From Thiobacillus sp. (GTDB taxonomy: Bacteria; Pseudomonadota; Gammaproteobacteria; Burkholderiales; Thiobacillaceae): a stretch of 64,000 nt of DNA. The stretch spans positions 186,001 through 250,000 of the forward strand of contig NZ_JAUYRI010000024.1 of NCBI RefSeq assembly GCF_030696885.1, written 5' to 3'. Made by a program: the position numbers and the translations under genes. The notes under the pieces were generated by a model. That model had not been told where the DNA came from. It made no database searches and saw only the letters and a list, made by a program, of their open reading frames with translations. Of the stretch, positions 16,550 to 24,254 are shown piece after piece (position 1 is the stretch's first letter; every line of letters starts with the position of its first letter).

Positions 16550-17548
16550 CTAGCGAAGCCGGGCCTTCATCGTCGTGGAGATGTAGGTTTTGCCGGTGTG
16601 ATCCACCGTGACATAGTCTGAAATACCCAGCCGCGCCGCATGGTCGGCCAGGCCTGCCGCCCCTTCGATGAACAGCGGCTTCGACAGCGCATCCGAACGT
16701 GTGCCGGCGTGCACGCCGCGCACCAGAACGGTTACCGATTGCATGCCGGTTGCCGGCATGCCGCTGCGCGGGTCGATCAGGTGGCAGTAGCGGCGGCCAT
16801 CCGCTTCAAAAAATCGCTGGTAGTCGCCCGAGGTGCCGATCGCCTCGCCGTCCTGCAAATCCAGCGTGGCCAGCGTGCCCGGCTGGCGCGGGTGCTGGAC
16901 CCCGACGCGCCACGGGCGTTCGCCGTGGCGGCCGAGCGCGATCACGTTGCCGCCGATGTTCACCAGGGCATTGCGGATGCCGTGCGCCTGCAGAATGGCC
17001 ACGGCGTCGTCGAGTGCGCGGCCCTTGGCATAGCCGCCGAGGTCCAGCTGAACGGCCGGGTTTCGACTTGATACCGACTCGGCGTCAATGACGAGGTCGG
17101 CCATGCGCGGCTGTGCCGCCACCTGCGCCTGGATTGCGGCAGCCGCGGGCACCTGCGCCTGCGGCGTGTCGGCGTGGAAGCCCCACAGTGCGACCAGCCC
17201 GCCGATGGCCGGATTGAACAGCTCGCCGGATTGCGCGGCGAGTGCCTGCGCTTCCGTCAGCATGGCCGCGAGTTCGGGTTTCACCGTGGCGCGCTCGCCG
17301 CGCGCCAGCGCGGCGTTGAGCTCTGACAGCGCGCTAGGTTGCCAGGCATGCAGGCTGCGGTGGAGCGCGTCGAAGCGTGCCAGCACCGCGGCGGTCGCCT
17401 GCTGCGCCTGCGCTTCGGGCGCCCCGTACACACTGACCTCGACCAGCGTGCCGAAGACATAGGCCTGTTGCGTATACAGCGGCGGCGGACTGCAGGCGGC
17501 GAGCGCCCACACCAGCAGCAGCCACACCCCGTGCCGCGCAGGCCTCAT
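16550..17548 (-). CDS. apbE: ApbE-type FAD:protein FMN transferase, lipoprotein
   Basis: A 332-residue ApbE-family protein, which covalently attaches FMN to threonine residues of exported flavoproteins such as Rnf or Nqr subunits. The N-terminus has a lipoprotein signal ending LAAC, so it is likely anchored on the periplasmic face. Family motifs are FNPAIGGLVALWGFH, VQLDLGGYAKGRALD, NALVNIGGNVIALG and CHLIDPRSGMP. The ATG at 17548 is preferred over one at 17605, which would overlap gshB by 44 bases and spoil the signal peptide. No obvious client flavoprotein is in view. Confidence 0.92.
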   Translation of the reverse strand: MRPARHGVWLLLVWALAACSPPPLYTQQAYVFGTLVEVSVYGAPEAQAQQATAAVLARFDALHRSLHAWQPSALSELNAALARGERATVKPELAAMLTEAQALAAQSGELFNPAIGGLVALWGFHADTPQAQVPAAAAIQAQVAAQPRMADLVIDAESVSSRNPAVQLDLGGYAKGRALDDAVAILQAHGIRNALVNIGGNVIALGRHGERPWRVGVQHPRQPGTLATLDLQDGEAIGTSGDYQRFFEADGRRYCHLIDPRSGMPATGMQSVTVLVRGVHAGTRSDALSKPLFIEGAAGLADHAARLGISDYVTVDHTGKTYISTTMKARLR

Positions 17549-17561
17549 GCGCGCTGCGGTG

Positions 17562-18515
17562 TCACGGACGCACCGCGCTGGAGTAATGGCGCTCGATCGC
17601 GGCAATGAATTGCGCGGCCACGTCGTGCCCCGCCTGCGCCATGATTTCCTGGAAGCCGGTGGGGCTGGTGACGTTGATTTCGGTGAGGCAGTTGCCGATC
17701 ACGTCGAGGCCGGCGAGAAAGATGCCGTGGTCGCGTGCCCACGGCGCGACGGTGTCGGCGATGATGCGGTCGCGCGCCGACAGCGGCTGCACGCGCGCGG
17801 TGCCGCCGGCGGCGAGGTTGCCGCGCGTCTCGCCCGCTTGCGGGATACGGGCCAGCGCCCACGGCACCACATCGCCGTCGATCAGCAGGATGCGCTTGTC
17901 GCCGTCCCGGATCTCCGGCAAATAGCGCTGCGCCATGATGGCGCGGCCGCCCTGCCGGGTCAGCGTCTCCAGGATGGCGTTGCGGTTGGGGTCGGCAAGC
18001 GTCAGGCGAAAAATGCCGCTGCCGCCCATTTCGGTCAGCGGCTTGACGATGATGTCCTGCTGCTCGGCGAGAAAGGCGCCGATTGCCGTCGCGTCGGCGG
18101 ACACTAGGGTGGGCGCGACGAACTGCGGAAAATTCAGAATCGCCAGCTTCTCGTTGAAATCGCGCAGGCTGGCCGGGCGATTCAGCACCTGCGCGCCGTT
18201 GCGTTCGGCCACGCTGAGCAGGTGGGTGGCGAGCAGGTAATCCGTGTCCACCGGCGGATCGGTGCGCATCACCACGGCGTTGAAATCCTTCAGCAGCAGG
18301 GTCTCGCTGTGGGCGACGCGATACCAGTCGTCGTCGCTGCGCACGTCGAGCGTGGCGCAGGCAGCACGCACGAAGCCGTCGCGGATGAACAGATGGCGCG
18401 CCTCGCAGGCAAACACGGCATGGCCATGCGCGGCGGCCGCGCGCATCATCGCCACCGAACTGTCCTTGTAGGCCTTGAGGCCGACCAGCGGATCGACGAT
18501 GAACAGCAGCTTCAT
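17562..18515 (-). CDS. gshB: Glutathione synthase
   Basis: A 317-residue ATP-grasp ligase that joins gamma-glutamylcysteine and glycine. Marks are the opening FIVDPLVGLKAYKDSSVAMM, FNEKLAILNFP, the ATP-grasp VKPLTEMGGSGIFRL loop, DGDKRILLIDGD and the metal-binding NVTSPTGFQEI near the end. It overlaps the gshA stop by four bases, so both glutathione steps are co-translated. Length is normal for the family. Confidence 0.97.
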   Translation of the reverse strand: MKLLFIVDPLVGLKAYKDSSVAMMRAAAAHGHAVFACEARHLFIRDGFVRAACATLDVRSDDDWYRVAHSETLLLKDFNAVVMRTDPPVDTDYLLATHLLSVAERNGAQVLNRPASLRDFNEKLAILNFPQFVAPTLVSADATAIGAFLAEQQDIIVKPLTEMGGSGIFRLTLADPNRNAILETLTRQGGRAIMAQRYLPEIRDGDKRILLIDGDVVPWALARIPQAGETRGNLAAGGTARVQPLSARDRIIADTVAPWARDHGIFLAGLDVIGNCLTEINVTSPTGFQEIMAQAGHDVAAQFIAAIERHYSSAVRP

Positions 18516-19807
18516 GCGGCGGCCACGTGCTCGGTCTCGTTGAGGGCTTCGTCGAGTTCGATGCTGGCCGCCAGCATCGCCAGCCGCGCGATCACGCCAT
18601 AGGCGTAGAAACGGTTGGGGGCTGAGTCCGGATTGGCGCTGCGGTCGGGCGTCAGGCAGGTTTCGTCGAACGCCAGCGGCACGAAGTGCATGCCCGGGCT
18701 GTTGAGGTTTTCGTCCGAGCCGCGCCCGGTGTGCACGCGGTAGAAACCGCCGACGACGAAGTGGTCGAGCATGTAGACCACCGGCTCGGCGACCGCGCCG
18801 TTGATGCTCTCGAAGGTGTAGACGCCTTCCTGGATCAGGACCTCGCTCACCGCCATGCCTTCCTTGCCGACCGCCATCTTGTTGCGTTGCTTGCGGTTGA
18901 GCTCGCGCACGTCCTCGGGCGATTTCACCGTCATGATGCCCATGCCGTAGGTGCCGGCGTCGGCCTTGACGATGACGAAGGGCGGCTGGTCGATGCCGTA
19001 TTCGGTGTATTTGACGCGGATCCTGTCCAGCATGTCGCCGACTTTTTCAGCCAGGCAGTCTTCGCCCTGGCGCACCTGGAAGTCGATCTTGCCGCAGTGG
19101 TTGAAGTAGGGATCGATCAGCCAGGGGTCGATGCCGATCAGCCGCGCGAATTCGACAGCGATATGCTGGTAGGCGGCAAAGTGGCGCGACTTGCGGCGCG
19201 TCGACCAGCCGGCGTGTAGCGGCGGCATGATGGTTTGCTCAATGTCTTTCAGAATCTCCGGCACCCCGGCCGACAGGTCGTTGTTGAGCAGCACCGCACA
19301 AGGGTCGAAGCCCTCCAGTCCGATGCGATCGCCGCGGCGCAGCAGCGGCTCCAGCGTGATCCGTCCGCCCCCCGGCAGTTCCAGCGTGGTCGGCTGGGTG
19401 ACCTCGGGGATCAGCGTGCCAATGCGCACGATGAGGCCCGTCTGCCGCAGGATATGCGCCAGCACCGCCACGTTCTGCAGGTAGAACACGTTGCGCGTGT
19501 GGCTCTCCGGAATCAGCAACAAGCGTTGCGCATCGGGACAGATCTTTTCCACCGCGCCCATGGCCGCGTGAATCGACAGCGACATGAACGAGGGATTGAG
19601 ATTGTTGAAACCGCCGGGAAACAGATTGGTATCCACCGGCGCCAGCTTGAAGCCGGCGTTGCGGATGTCGACCGAGGTGTAGAACGGCGCCGACTGGTCC
19701 TTCCATTGCTGGCGAAACCAGTGCTCGATGGTCGGCTGGGCGTCGAGCAGGCGTTTTTCGAGTTCCAGCAGCGGGCCGGTGAGTGCGGTAGTGAGGTAAG
19801 GGACCAT
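18512..19807 (-). CDS. gshA: Glutamate-cysteine ligase
   Basis: A 431-residue enzyme making gamma-glutamylcysteine, the first step of glutathione synthesis. It belongs to the proteobacterial type unlike E. coli GshA: VDIRNAGFKLAPVDTNLFPGGFNNL, the STRRKSRHFAAYQ segment and VIVKADAGTYGMGIM are characteristic. It leads the leftward gshA-gshB-apbE block; trmL starts 44 bases away on the other strand, so divergent promoters sit in that gap. Confidence 0.93.
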   Translation of the reverse strand: MVPYLTTALTGPLLELEKRLLDAQPTIEHWFRQQWKDQSAPFYTSVDIRNAGFKLAPVDTNLFPGGFNNLNPSFMSLSIHAAMGAVEKICPDAQRLLLIPESHTRNVFYLQNVAVLAHILRQTGLIVRIGTLIPEVTQPTTLELPGGGRITLEPLLRRGDRIGLEGFDPCAVLLNNDLSAGVPEILKDIEQTIMPPLHAGWSTRRKSRHFAAYQHIAVEFARLIGIDPWLIDPYFNHCGKIDFQVRQGEDCLAEKVGDMLDRIRVKYTEYGIDQPPFVIVKADAGTYGMGIMTVKSPEDVRELNRKQRNKMAVGKEGMAVSEVLIQEGVYTFESINGAVAEPVVYMLDHFVVGGFYRVHTGRGSDENLNSPGMHFVPLAFDETCLTPDRSANPDSAPNRFYAYGVIARLAMLAASIELDEALNETEHVAAA

Positions 19808-19851
19808 AAAATAGGCGGCTCCAGGAATTTGCTCATTTTAGGCCAAGCCGG

Positions 19852-20316
19852 ATGTTTGACATCGTTTTGTTCCAACCTGAAATCCCGCCCAATACCGGCA
19901 ATCTGATCCGGCTGGCGGCCAACACCGGCTGCCGGCTGCATCTGGTCGCACCGCTGGGCTTCGATTTGTCCGACAAGCAGGTGGCGCGCGCCGGCCTCGA
20001 CTACCACGACATGGCCTGCGTGACTGTGCACACTGACTGGGATGCGGTGCGCGCCGCGCTGCCCGGCCGGCGCTGGTTTGCGTTCACCACCAAGGGCAGC
20101 GCGCGTTATGCTGACAGTGCATTCCGCGCCGGCGACGTGCTGCTGTTCGGGCCCGAGTCGCGCGGCCTGCCGGCCGAGGTGCTGGCGCAGTTCGACGATG
20201 CGCACCGCCTGCGCTTGCCCATGCTGCCCGATTCGCGCAGCATGAACCTGTCCAACGCCGTCAGTGTGGTCGTGTTCGAAGCCTGGCGACAGAACGGTTT
20301 TTCGGGAGGGGTGTGA
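19852..20316 (+). CDS. trmL: tRNA (cytidine/uridine-34-2'-O)-methyltransferase
   Basis: A 154-residue SPOUT-class enzyme that methylates the wobble-position ribose of tRNA-Leu species. Family marks are FQPEIPPNTGNLIRLAANTG at the N-terminus, FGPESRGLP and the knotted C-terminal LPMLPDSRSMNLSNAVSVV. The length is typical of TrmL. The stop abuts the next gene's ATG without a gap. Confidence 0.95.
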   Translation: MFDIVLFQPEIPPNTGNLIRLAANTGCRLHLVAPLGFDLSDKQVARAGLDYHDMACVTVHTDWDAVRAALPGRRWFAFTTKGSARYADSAFRAGDVLLFGPESRGLPAEVLAQFDDAHRLRLPMLPDSRSMNLSNAVSVVVFEAWRQNGFSGGV

Positions 20317-20799
20317 ATGAGCGGACTCGAATGGCTGGAAGCGCTGAGTTATATCGTCACCATCATCGGCTTGCCGCTGGCCATCGGCGTCTATGTCTAC
20401 GACCGCCGCCGCGAACAGCAGACCGACGAAGAGGAAATCTTCCTGCGGCTGTCGGACGAATACGCCGATTTCATGCGGCTGGTGATCGAGAATGCCGACC
20501 TGCATCTGTTGTCGCCGACCGCGAAGGGCGCGCTCAGCGAGGATCAGCAGGAACGCAAGCAGGCGCTGTTCGCCATCCTCGTCGCCCTGTTCGAGCGCGC
20601 CTACGTGCTGGTGTATGAGGACGACATGAGCCGGCAGCAGGCGCGCCTGTGGCTGTCGTGGGAGGACTACATGCACGAGTGGTGCGCGCGCGAGGATTTC
20701 CGCGCCGCGCTACCGCCGCTGCTGACCGGCGAAGACTCCGGATTCGTCGCCACTATCGAGCGCATTGCGGCGTCGGCCGCGCACCCGGAGGCGGTCTAG
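20317..20799 (+). CDS. Hypothetical membrane-anchored protein
   Basis: A 160-residue protein with one N-terminal membrane segment (about residues 9-27: YIVTIIGLPLAIGVYVY), then a charged, mostly helical cytosolic part. The conserved-looking pieces FLRLSDEYADFMRLVIEN and LWLSWEDYMHEWCAREDFR resemble uncharacterised helical proteins in many proteobacteria. Its start directly follows the trmL stop, so it is co-transcribed with trmL. No function can be assigned. Confidence 0.75.
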   Translation: MSGLEWLEALSYIVTIIGLPLAIGVYVYDRRREQQTDEEEIFLRLSDEYADFMRLVIENADLHLLSPTAKGALSEDQQERKQALFAILVALFERAYVLVYEDDMSRQQARLWLSWEDYMHEWCAREDFRAALPPLLTGEDSGFVATIERIAASAAHPEAV

Positions 20800-20910
20800 C
20801 TATTGAGTTGCTATAGGTTGCTGCCGGCACGCCGCCATTAAGCTGAAGGTTCGTCAGCCGAGCGCCTTTGCGCGCGCGGACTTCGCACCAGCAACTTGCT
20901 CGCCCGGGCG

Positions 20911-21897
20911 TCAGAACTCCGCCTTGATTTCCCGGTTCAGCAGCGTGTTTACGGCCTGCGCGGCGGGCAGCCCCTCGAACAGCATCTGGCAGACGGCGCG
21001 CGTGATGGGCATGTCGACGCCGCGCGCGTCGGCCAGCGCGGCCACTTCGCGCGCAGTGGTAACACCCTCGGCAACGTGGCCGAGCTCGGCCAGGATGGCA
21101 TCGAGCGATTGGCCGCGCGCGAGGCGCAGGCCGACCTGGCGATTGCGCGAGAGGTCACCGGTGGTGGTGAGGATGAGGTCGCCGAGGCCGGACAGGCCCA
21201 TGAAGGTTTCGACGCGACCGCCGAGCTGGACGCCGAGCCGGGTCATTTCGGCCAGCCCCCGGGTGATCAGCGCGGCGCGTGCATTATGGCCGAACTGCAG
21301 GCCGTCGCAGATGCCGGCGGCGATGGCCATGACGTTCTTCAGCGCGCCGCCGATTTCGACGCCGATGACGTCATCATGCGCGTACAGGCGCAGGCGATGG
21401 CCCGACAGCACCTCGGCCAGGTGCTGCGCCAGCGCGCTGTCGTGCGAGGCCAGCGTGAGCGCGGTGGGATAGCCCTGCGCGACTTCCTGCGCAAAGCTGG
21501 GGCCGGACAGCACGGCGGTTTGCGCATGGTCAGGCAGCAGCTCGGCGACCAGCTGGTGCGGCAGCTTGCGGCTGCCGGGCTCGAAGCCCTTGCAGACCCA
21601 GATGAGGGGCGGCAGCGCCGGCTGCCGGGCGAGCGCGGTCAGGGTGGCGCGCAGGCCGTGGCTGGGAACGGCGATGACGATGAGTTGGGCGGCATGGGCC
21701 ACCGCGTCGAAATCGGGATTGAATTCGAGACTGTCGGGCAGCGGGCAGCCGGGCAGGTAGCGGGTATTGAGGCGATCGGCGCGCATGGCGTCGAGTTCCG
21801 CCGCATCGCGCCCCCACAGGGTGACGTCGTGGTGCGGTGCCCAACTGGCCGCCAGCGCGGTGCCCCAGGCGCCCGCGCCGAGCACCGCCAGTTTCAT
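20911..21897 (-). CDS. gpsA: Glycerol-3-phosphate dehydrogenase [NAD(P)+]
   Basis: A 328-residue enzyme that reduces dihydroxyacetone phosphate to sn-glycerol-3-phosphate for phospholipid synthesis. The Rossmann motif [10 protein letters not shown] opens the protein; [33 protein letters not shown] (catalytic lysine) and [11 protein letters not shown] are classic. The start MKLAVLGAG at 21897 is chosen over a codon three residues upstream; it overlaps the upstream SH3 gene by four bases. The secB-SH3-gpsA order is compact. Confidence 0.95.
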   Translation of the reverse strand: MKLAVLGAGAWGTALAASWAPHHDVTLWGRDAAELDAMRADRLNTRYLPGCPLPDSLEFNPDFDAVAHAAQLIVIAVPSHGLRATLTALARQPALPPLIWVCKGFEPGSRKLPHQLVAELLPDHAQTAVLSGPSFAQEVAQGYPTALTLASHDSALAQHLAEVLSGHRLRLYAHDDVIGVEIGGALKNVMAIAAGICDGLQFGHNARAALITRGLAEMTRLGVQLGGRVETFMGLSGLGDLILTTTGDLSRNRQVGLRLARGQSLDAILAELGHVAEGVTTAREVAALADARGVDMPITRAVCQMLFEGLPAAQAVNTLLNREIKAEF

Positions 21898-22334
21898 CGT
21901 CCCCATGCTTCGTGCGCCGGCAGCCAGCCGGTCTGGCCGTTCGCGTGTTTCACCGGCAGCCAGCCAAACGGATCGATCGCCCCGGTGACGTCGAGCAGCA
22001 CCCCTTGCGCTGCGCGGAAGGCAATCTCGGCATCGGGCCGCGGCTGCTGGCGGACCAGGCCGACTTCGACCTTGACCATGACGCTGCGGGCGCCGCCGAG
22101 CGCGGCTTTCTCAACCCAGGCGAGGCGACCGCTGTGGTCGCGCACCTTGACCCAAGTGTCGGTGTCGACGATGACCTCGAGCGGCAGGCCGCTGCCGGCG
22201 ATGGCCACCTTGCCGGCAGCGGTCGAGGGCGCGTCGTAGAGCAGGGCGGGGCGGCTGGTGCTGCGGTATTCCAGCGCGCTGGCCGGCGCGGACAGCGCCA
22301 CCAGCAGGCCCGCCATGAACAGTGCGGATTTCAA
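21894..22334 (-). CDS. Exported protein with two SH3-like domains
   Basis: A 146-residue protein with a signal peptide (cleavage probably after APASA) and two bacterial SH3-like repeats, roughly residues 22-75 ([10 protein letters not shown]...[14 protein letters not shown]) and 80-143 ([12 protein letters not shown]...[16 protein letters not shown]). Such domains often bind peptidoglycan in the periplasm. The start is a TTG whose last bases form the secB stop (TTGA), implying translational coupling between secB and this gene. Confidence 0.8.
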   Translation of the reverse strand: MKSALFMAGLLVALSAPASALEYRSTSRPALLYDAPSTAAGKVAIAGSGLPLEVIVDTDTWVKVRDHSGRLAWVEKAALGGARSVMVKVEVGLVRQQPRPDAEIAFRAAQGVLLDVTGAIDPFGWLPVKHANGQTGWLPAHEAWGR

Positions 22335-22786
22335 TGCGTTTGCGGCGCAGCCTGTTGCTGCTGGGCTTGCTGCTGCTGCAGGAACAGGGCCTCGAAGTTG
22401 ACCGGATTCAGCAGCAGCGGCGGGAAGCCGGCGCGGATTATGACGTCGGACACACTCTCGCGCAGATAGGGGAAGACGATGTTGGGGCAGCCGATGCTGA
22501 GCACCATCGCCATCTGGTCCTGCGGCACGTTCTGAATGCGGAAGATCCCGGCCTGGGTGCACTCGACCAGGAACATGACCTTGTCGCCGATCTTGGAAGT
22601 GACGGTCACAGTGATGCTGGTGTGGTACAGGTCCTCGCCCAGCGCGCGGCTTTCGGTCGACATGTTGACGTCGATCTGCGGTGCTTCGCGTTCGAGATAG
22701 ATGGCGGGGGCGTTGGGGACCTCGAGCGACAGATCCTTGACGAAAAGCTTTTCGATGTTGAATACGGGTTGTTGTGCGTCGGACAT
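22331..22786 (-). CDS. secB: Protein-export chaperone SecB
   Basis: A 151-residue SecB, the tetrameric chaperone that keeps preproteins unfolded and delivers them to SecA. Marks are FNIEKLFVKDLSLEVPNAP, TVTVTSKIGDKVMFLVE, QAGIFRI, and FPYLRESVSDVIIRAGFPPLLLNPVNFEAL. The C-terminus is glutamine-rich (QQQQAQQQQ). The start MSDAQQ at 22786 has GGGAG six bases upstream; a TTG 18 bases earlier is unlikely. Confidence 0.97.
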   Translation of the reverse strand: MSDAQQPVFNIEKLFVKDLSLEVPNAPAIYLEREAPQIDVNMSTESRALGEDLYHTSITVTVTSKIGDKVMFLVECTQAGIFRIQNVPQDQMAMVLSIGCPNIVFPYLRESVSDVIIRAGFPPLLLNPVNFEALFLQQQQAQQQQAAPQTH

Positions 22787-22850
22787 GGAGGACTCCCTGG
22801 ACAAGAAAACCGGAGCCTGGGCTCCGGGAACGGGACTATTTTACACGCGC

Positions 22851-23279
22851 TTATTGAATGCCTTGTGACGCCAACCAGCGTTTCAGCGCGTGGGCTTCCA
22901 TTGCGCCCGAGACGCGCGCCGTTTCCTGGCCGTTCCGGAACAGGATCAGGCTGGGAATCCCCTTGATGTGGTGGCGCATCGACACCTGCGGATGCGCCTC
23001 GGTGTCGACCTTGGCGAAGCGCACCCGCGTGTTCATCTCGGCCGCCACCTGCTGGAAGATCGGCGCCATCATCTTGCAGGGGCCGCACCAGCCGGCCCAG
23101 AAATCGACCAGCACCGGCAGGCCGGCCTTCGCGATGAAGCGGTCGAAGCTGTCGGCGCTGAGGTCGACCGGGGCACCGGGCAGCAGCGGCGAACCGCATT
23201 GGCCGCATTTGGGCGCGTCGGCCAGCCGTTCATCCGGCACGCGGTTGACGGCAAGGCAGTGGGGGCAGGCGAGTTCCAT
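22851..23279 (-). CDS. trxC: Thioredoxin 2 with N-terminal zinc ribbon
   Basis: A 142-residue TrxC-type thioredoxin. Two CxxC pairs (CPHC at 5-8, CGQC at 25-28) form the zinc-binding domain, followed by a thioredoxin fold with WCGPC (cysteines 65 and 68) and the cis-proline GIPSLILF. TrxC proteins are typically induced by oxidative stress. It lies between grx and secB in the same direction. Confidence 0.95.
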   Translation of the reverse strand: MELACPHCLAVNRVPDERLADAPKCGQCGSPLLPGAPVDLSADSFDRFIAKAGLPVLVDFWAGWCGPCKMMAPIFQQVAAEMNTRVRFAKVDTEAHPQVSMRHHIKGIPSLILFRNGQETARVSGAMEAHALKRWLASQGIQ

Positions 23280-23335
23280 CGGAGGGTCCTTGAAGCGAAA
23301 GCGATCACTTCAAGATGGTGGCGGATGCCGGAAAA

Positions 23336-23596
23336 TCAAGCGCTCGCCAACAGCGGCACCAGTTTGCCCGCCGCATCCAGCGCCGCGGTGTCGTCGAAGC
23401 CGCCGACATGGGTGTCGCCGATGAAGATCTGCGGCACGGTGCGACGGCCGCTGCGGGTGATCATTTCTTCCTGTCGGGCCGGATCGAGGTCGATGCGGAT
23501 CTTTTCGATTTCGGTGACACCGCGGCTTTTGAGCAGGCGCTCGGCGGCCACGCAGTAGGGACACACGGCGGTGCAGTACATTACGACTTTGGCCAT
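23336..23596 (-). CDS. grxC: Glutaredoxin 3 (GrxC-type)
   Basis: An 86-residue dithiol glutaredoxin with active site CPYC (cysteines 12 and 15), TVPQIFIGDTHVGGFDD as glutathione-binding loop, and an extra cysteine at position 8. It reduces disulfides with glutathione, whose synthesis genes gshA/gshB lie 5 kb away. The ATG at 23596 follows an in-frame TTG; the ATG is preferred. It starts 10 bases after the stop of the rhodanese gene, suggesting one transcript. Confidence 0.93.
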   Translation of the reverse strand: MAKVVMYCTAVCPYCVAAERLLKSRGVTEIEKIRIDLDPARQEEMITRSGRRTVPQIFIGDTHVGGFDDTAALDAAGKLVPLLASA

Positions 23597-23606
23597 CAAG
23601 GGCTCC

Positions 23607-24023
23607 TTATTTCTTGCTGACGGGCAGGTTCGCGCGTTCCCACGCGATGATGCCGCCAGCCTGGTTGTAGACGGTTTCGAAGCCGGCTTTTTTCAGCATG
23701 CCGCAGGCGCGCGCCGAGCGCTGGCCGCTACGGCAGGTGACGAGCACGGGCTTGTTCTTGAACTTGTCGAGTTCGTTGAGGCGGCCGGCCAGTTGCCCCA
23801 GGGGAATGTGCTTCGCCTTGGGAATATGACCTTCCGCGTATTCCTTGTCCTCGCGCACATCGAGCACCAGCGCATCGTCATTGTAGAGCCGGGTGGCCTT
23901 CAGCGTGTCTGCCTGCTCGACGCCGGACAGGCGGGCGCCGACGAACGACCAGACCAGCATGGCGCCGGACACCACGGCGAGCGCCACCAGCATCCAGTTG
24001 TCCTGGAGAAATTGCATGTCCAT
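23607..24023 (-). CDS. Membrane-anchored rhodanese (sulfurtransferase)
   Basis: A 138-residue protein with one N-terminal membrane helix (residues 10-30) and a rhodanese domain with active-site loop CRSGQRS at 97-103 (catalytic Cys97). It can carry a persulfide and transfer sulfane sulfur. Directly upstream is a DUF2892 membrane protein; in E. coli YgaP these two modules are fused, so the pair looks like a split YgaP. The location downstream of an RND pump and a BigR-like repressor suggests sulfane-sulfur-responsive expression. Confidence 0.9.
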   Translation of the reverse strand: MDMQFLQDNWMLVALAVVSGAMLVWSFVGARLSGVEQADTLKATRLYNDDALVLDVREDKEYAEGHIPKAKHIPLGQLAGRLNELDKFKNKPVLVTCRSGQRSARACGMLKKAGFETVYNQAGGIIAWERANLPVSKK

Positions 24024-24035
24024 GGCGGTCTCCGC

Positions 24036-24254
24036 TTAGAGGCCGCAGCCCTGTTTGACACCGGCCTTTTTCAGCATGATGTCCATCGGACAGAAGCGGG
24101 TGATGCCGGACTGGAACAGATTGAAGCCGACGAAGGCGGTGAACCACAGCCACGACAGCTGGGTCAGGTCGGCACTGCCCGAAAAGTGCGCCAGCGCGAG
24201 CGACAGCATGATGAAAAATCCGGCAATGATGCGGACCATGCGTTCAACGGTCAT
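24036..24254 (-). CDS. DUF2892 (YgaP-like membrane module) protein
   Basis: A 72-residue inner-membrane protein with two hydrophobic helices (about 7-24 and 32-50), opening MTVERMVRIIAGFFIMLSLAL and ending in FCPMDIMLKKAGVKQGCGL with two cysteines. This is the DUF2892 family, equal to the membrane part of YgaP. The function is unknown beyond association with rhodanese domains. It overlaps the RND pump stop by four bases and precedes the rhodanese gene by 12. Confidence 0.9.
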   Translation of the reverse strand: MTVERMVRIIAGFFIMLSLALAHFSGSADLTQLSWLWFTAFVGFNLFQSGITRFCPMDIMLKKAGVKQGCGL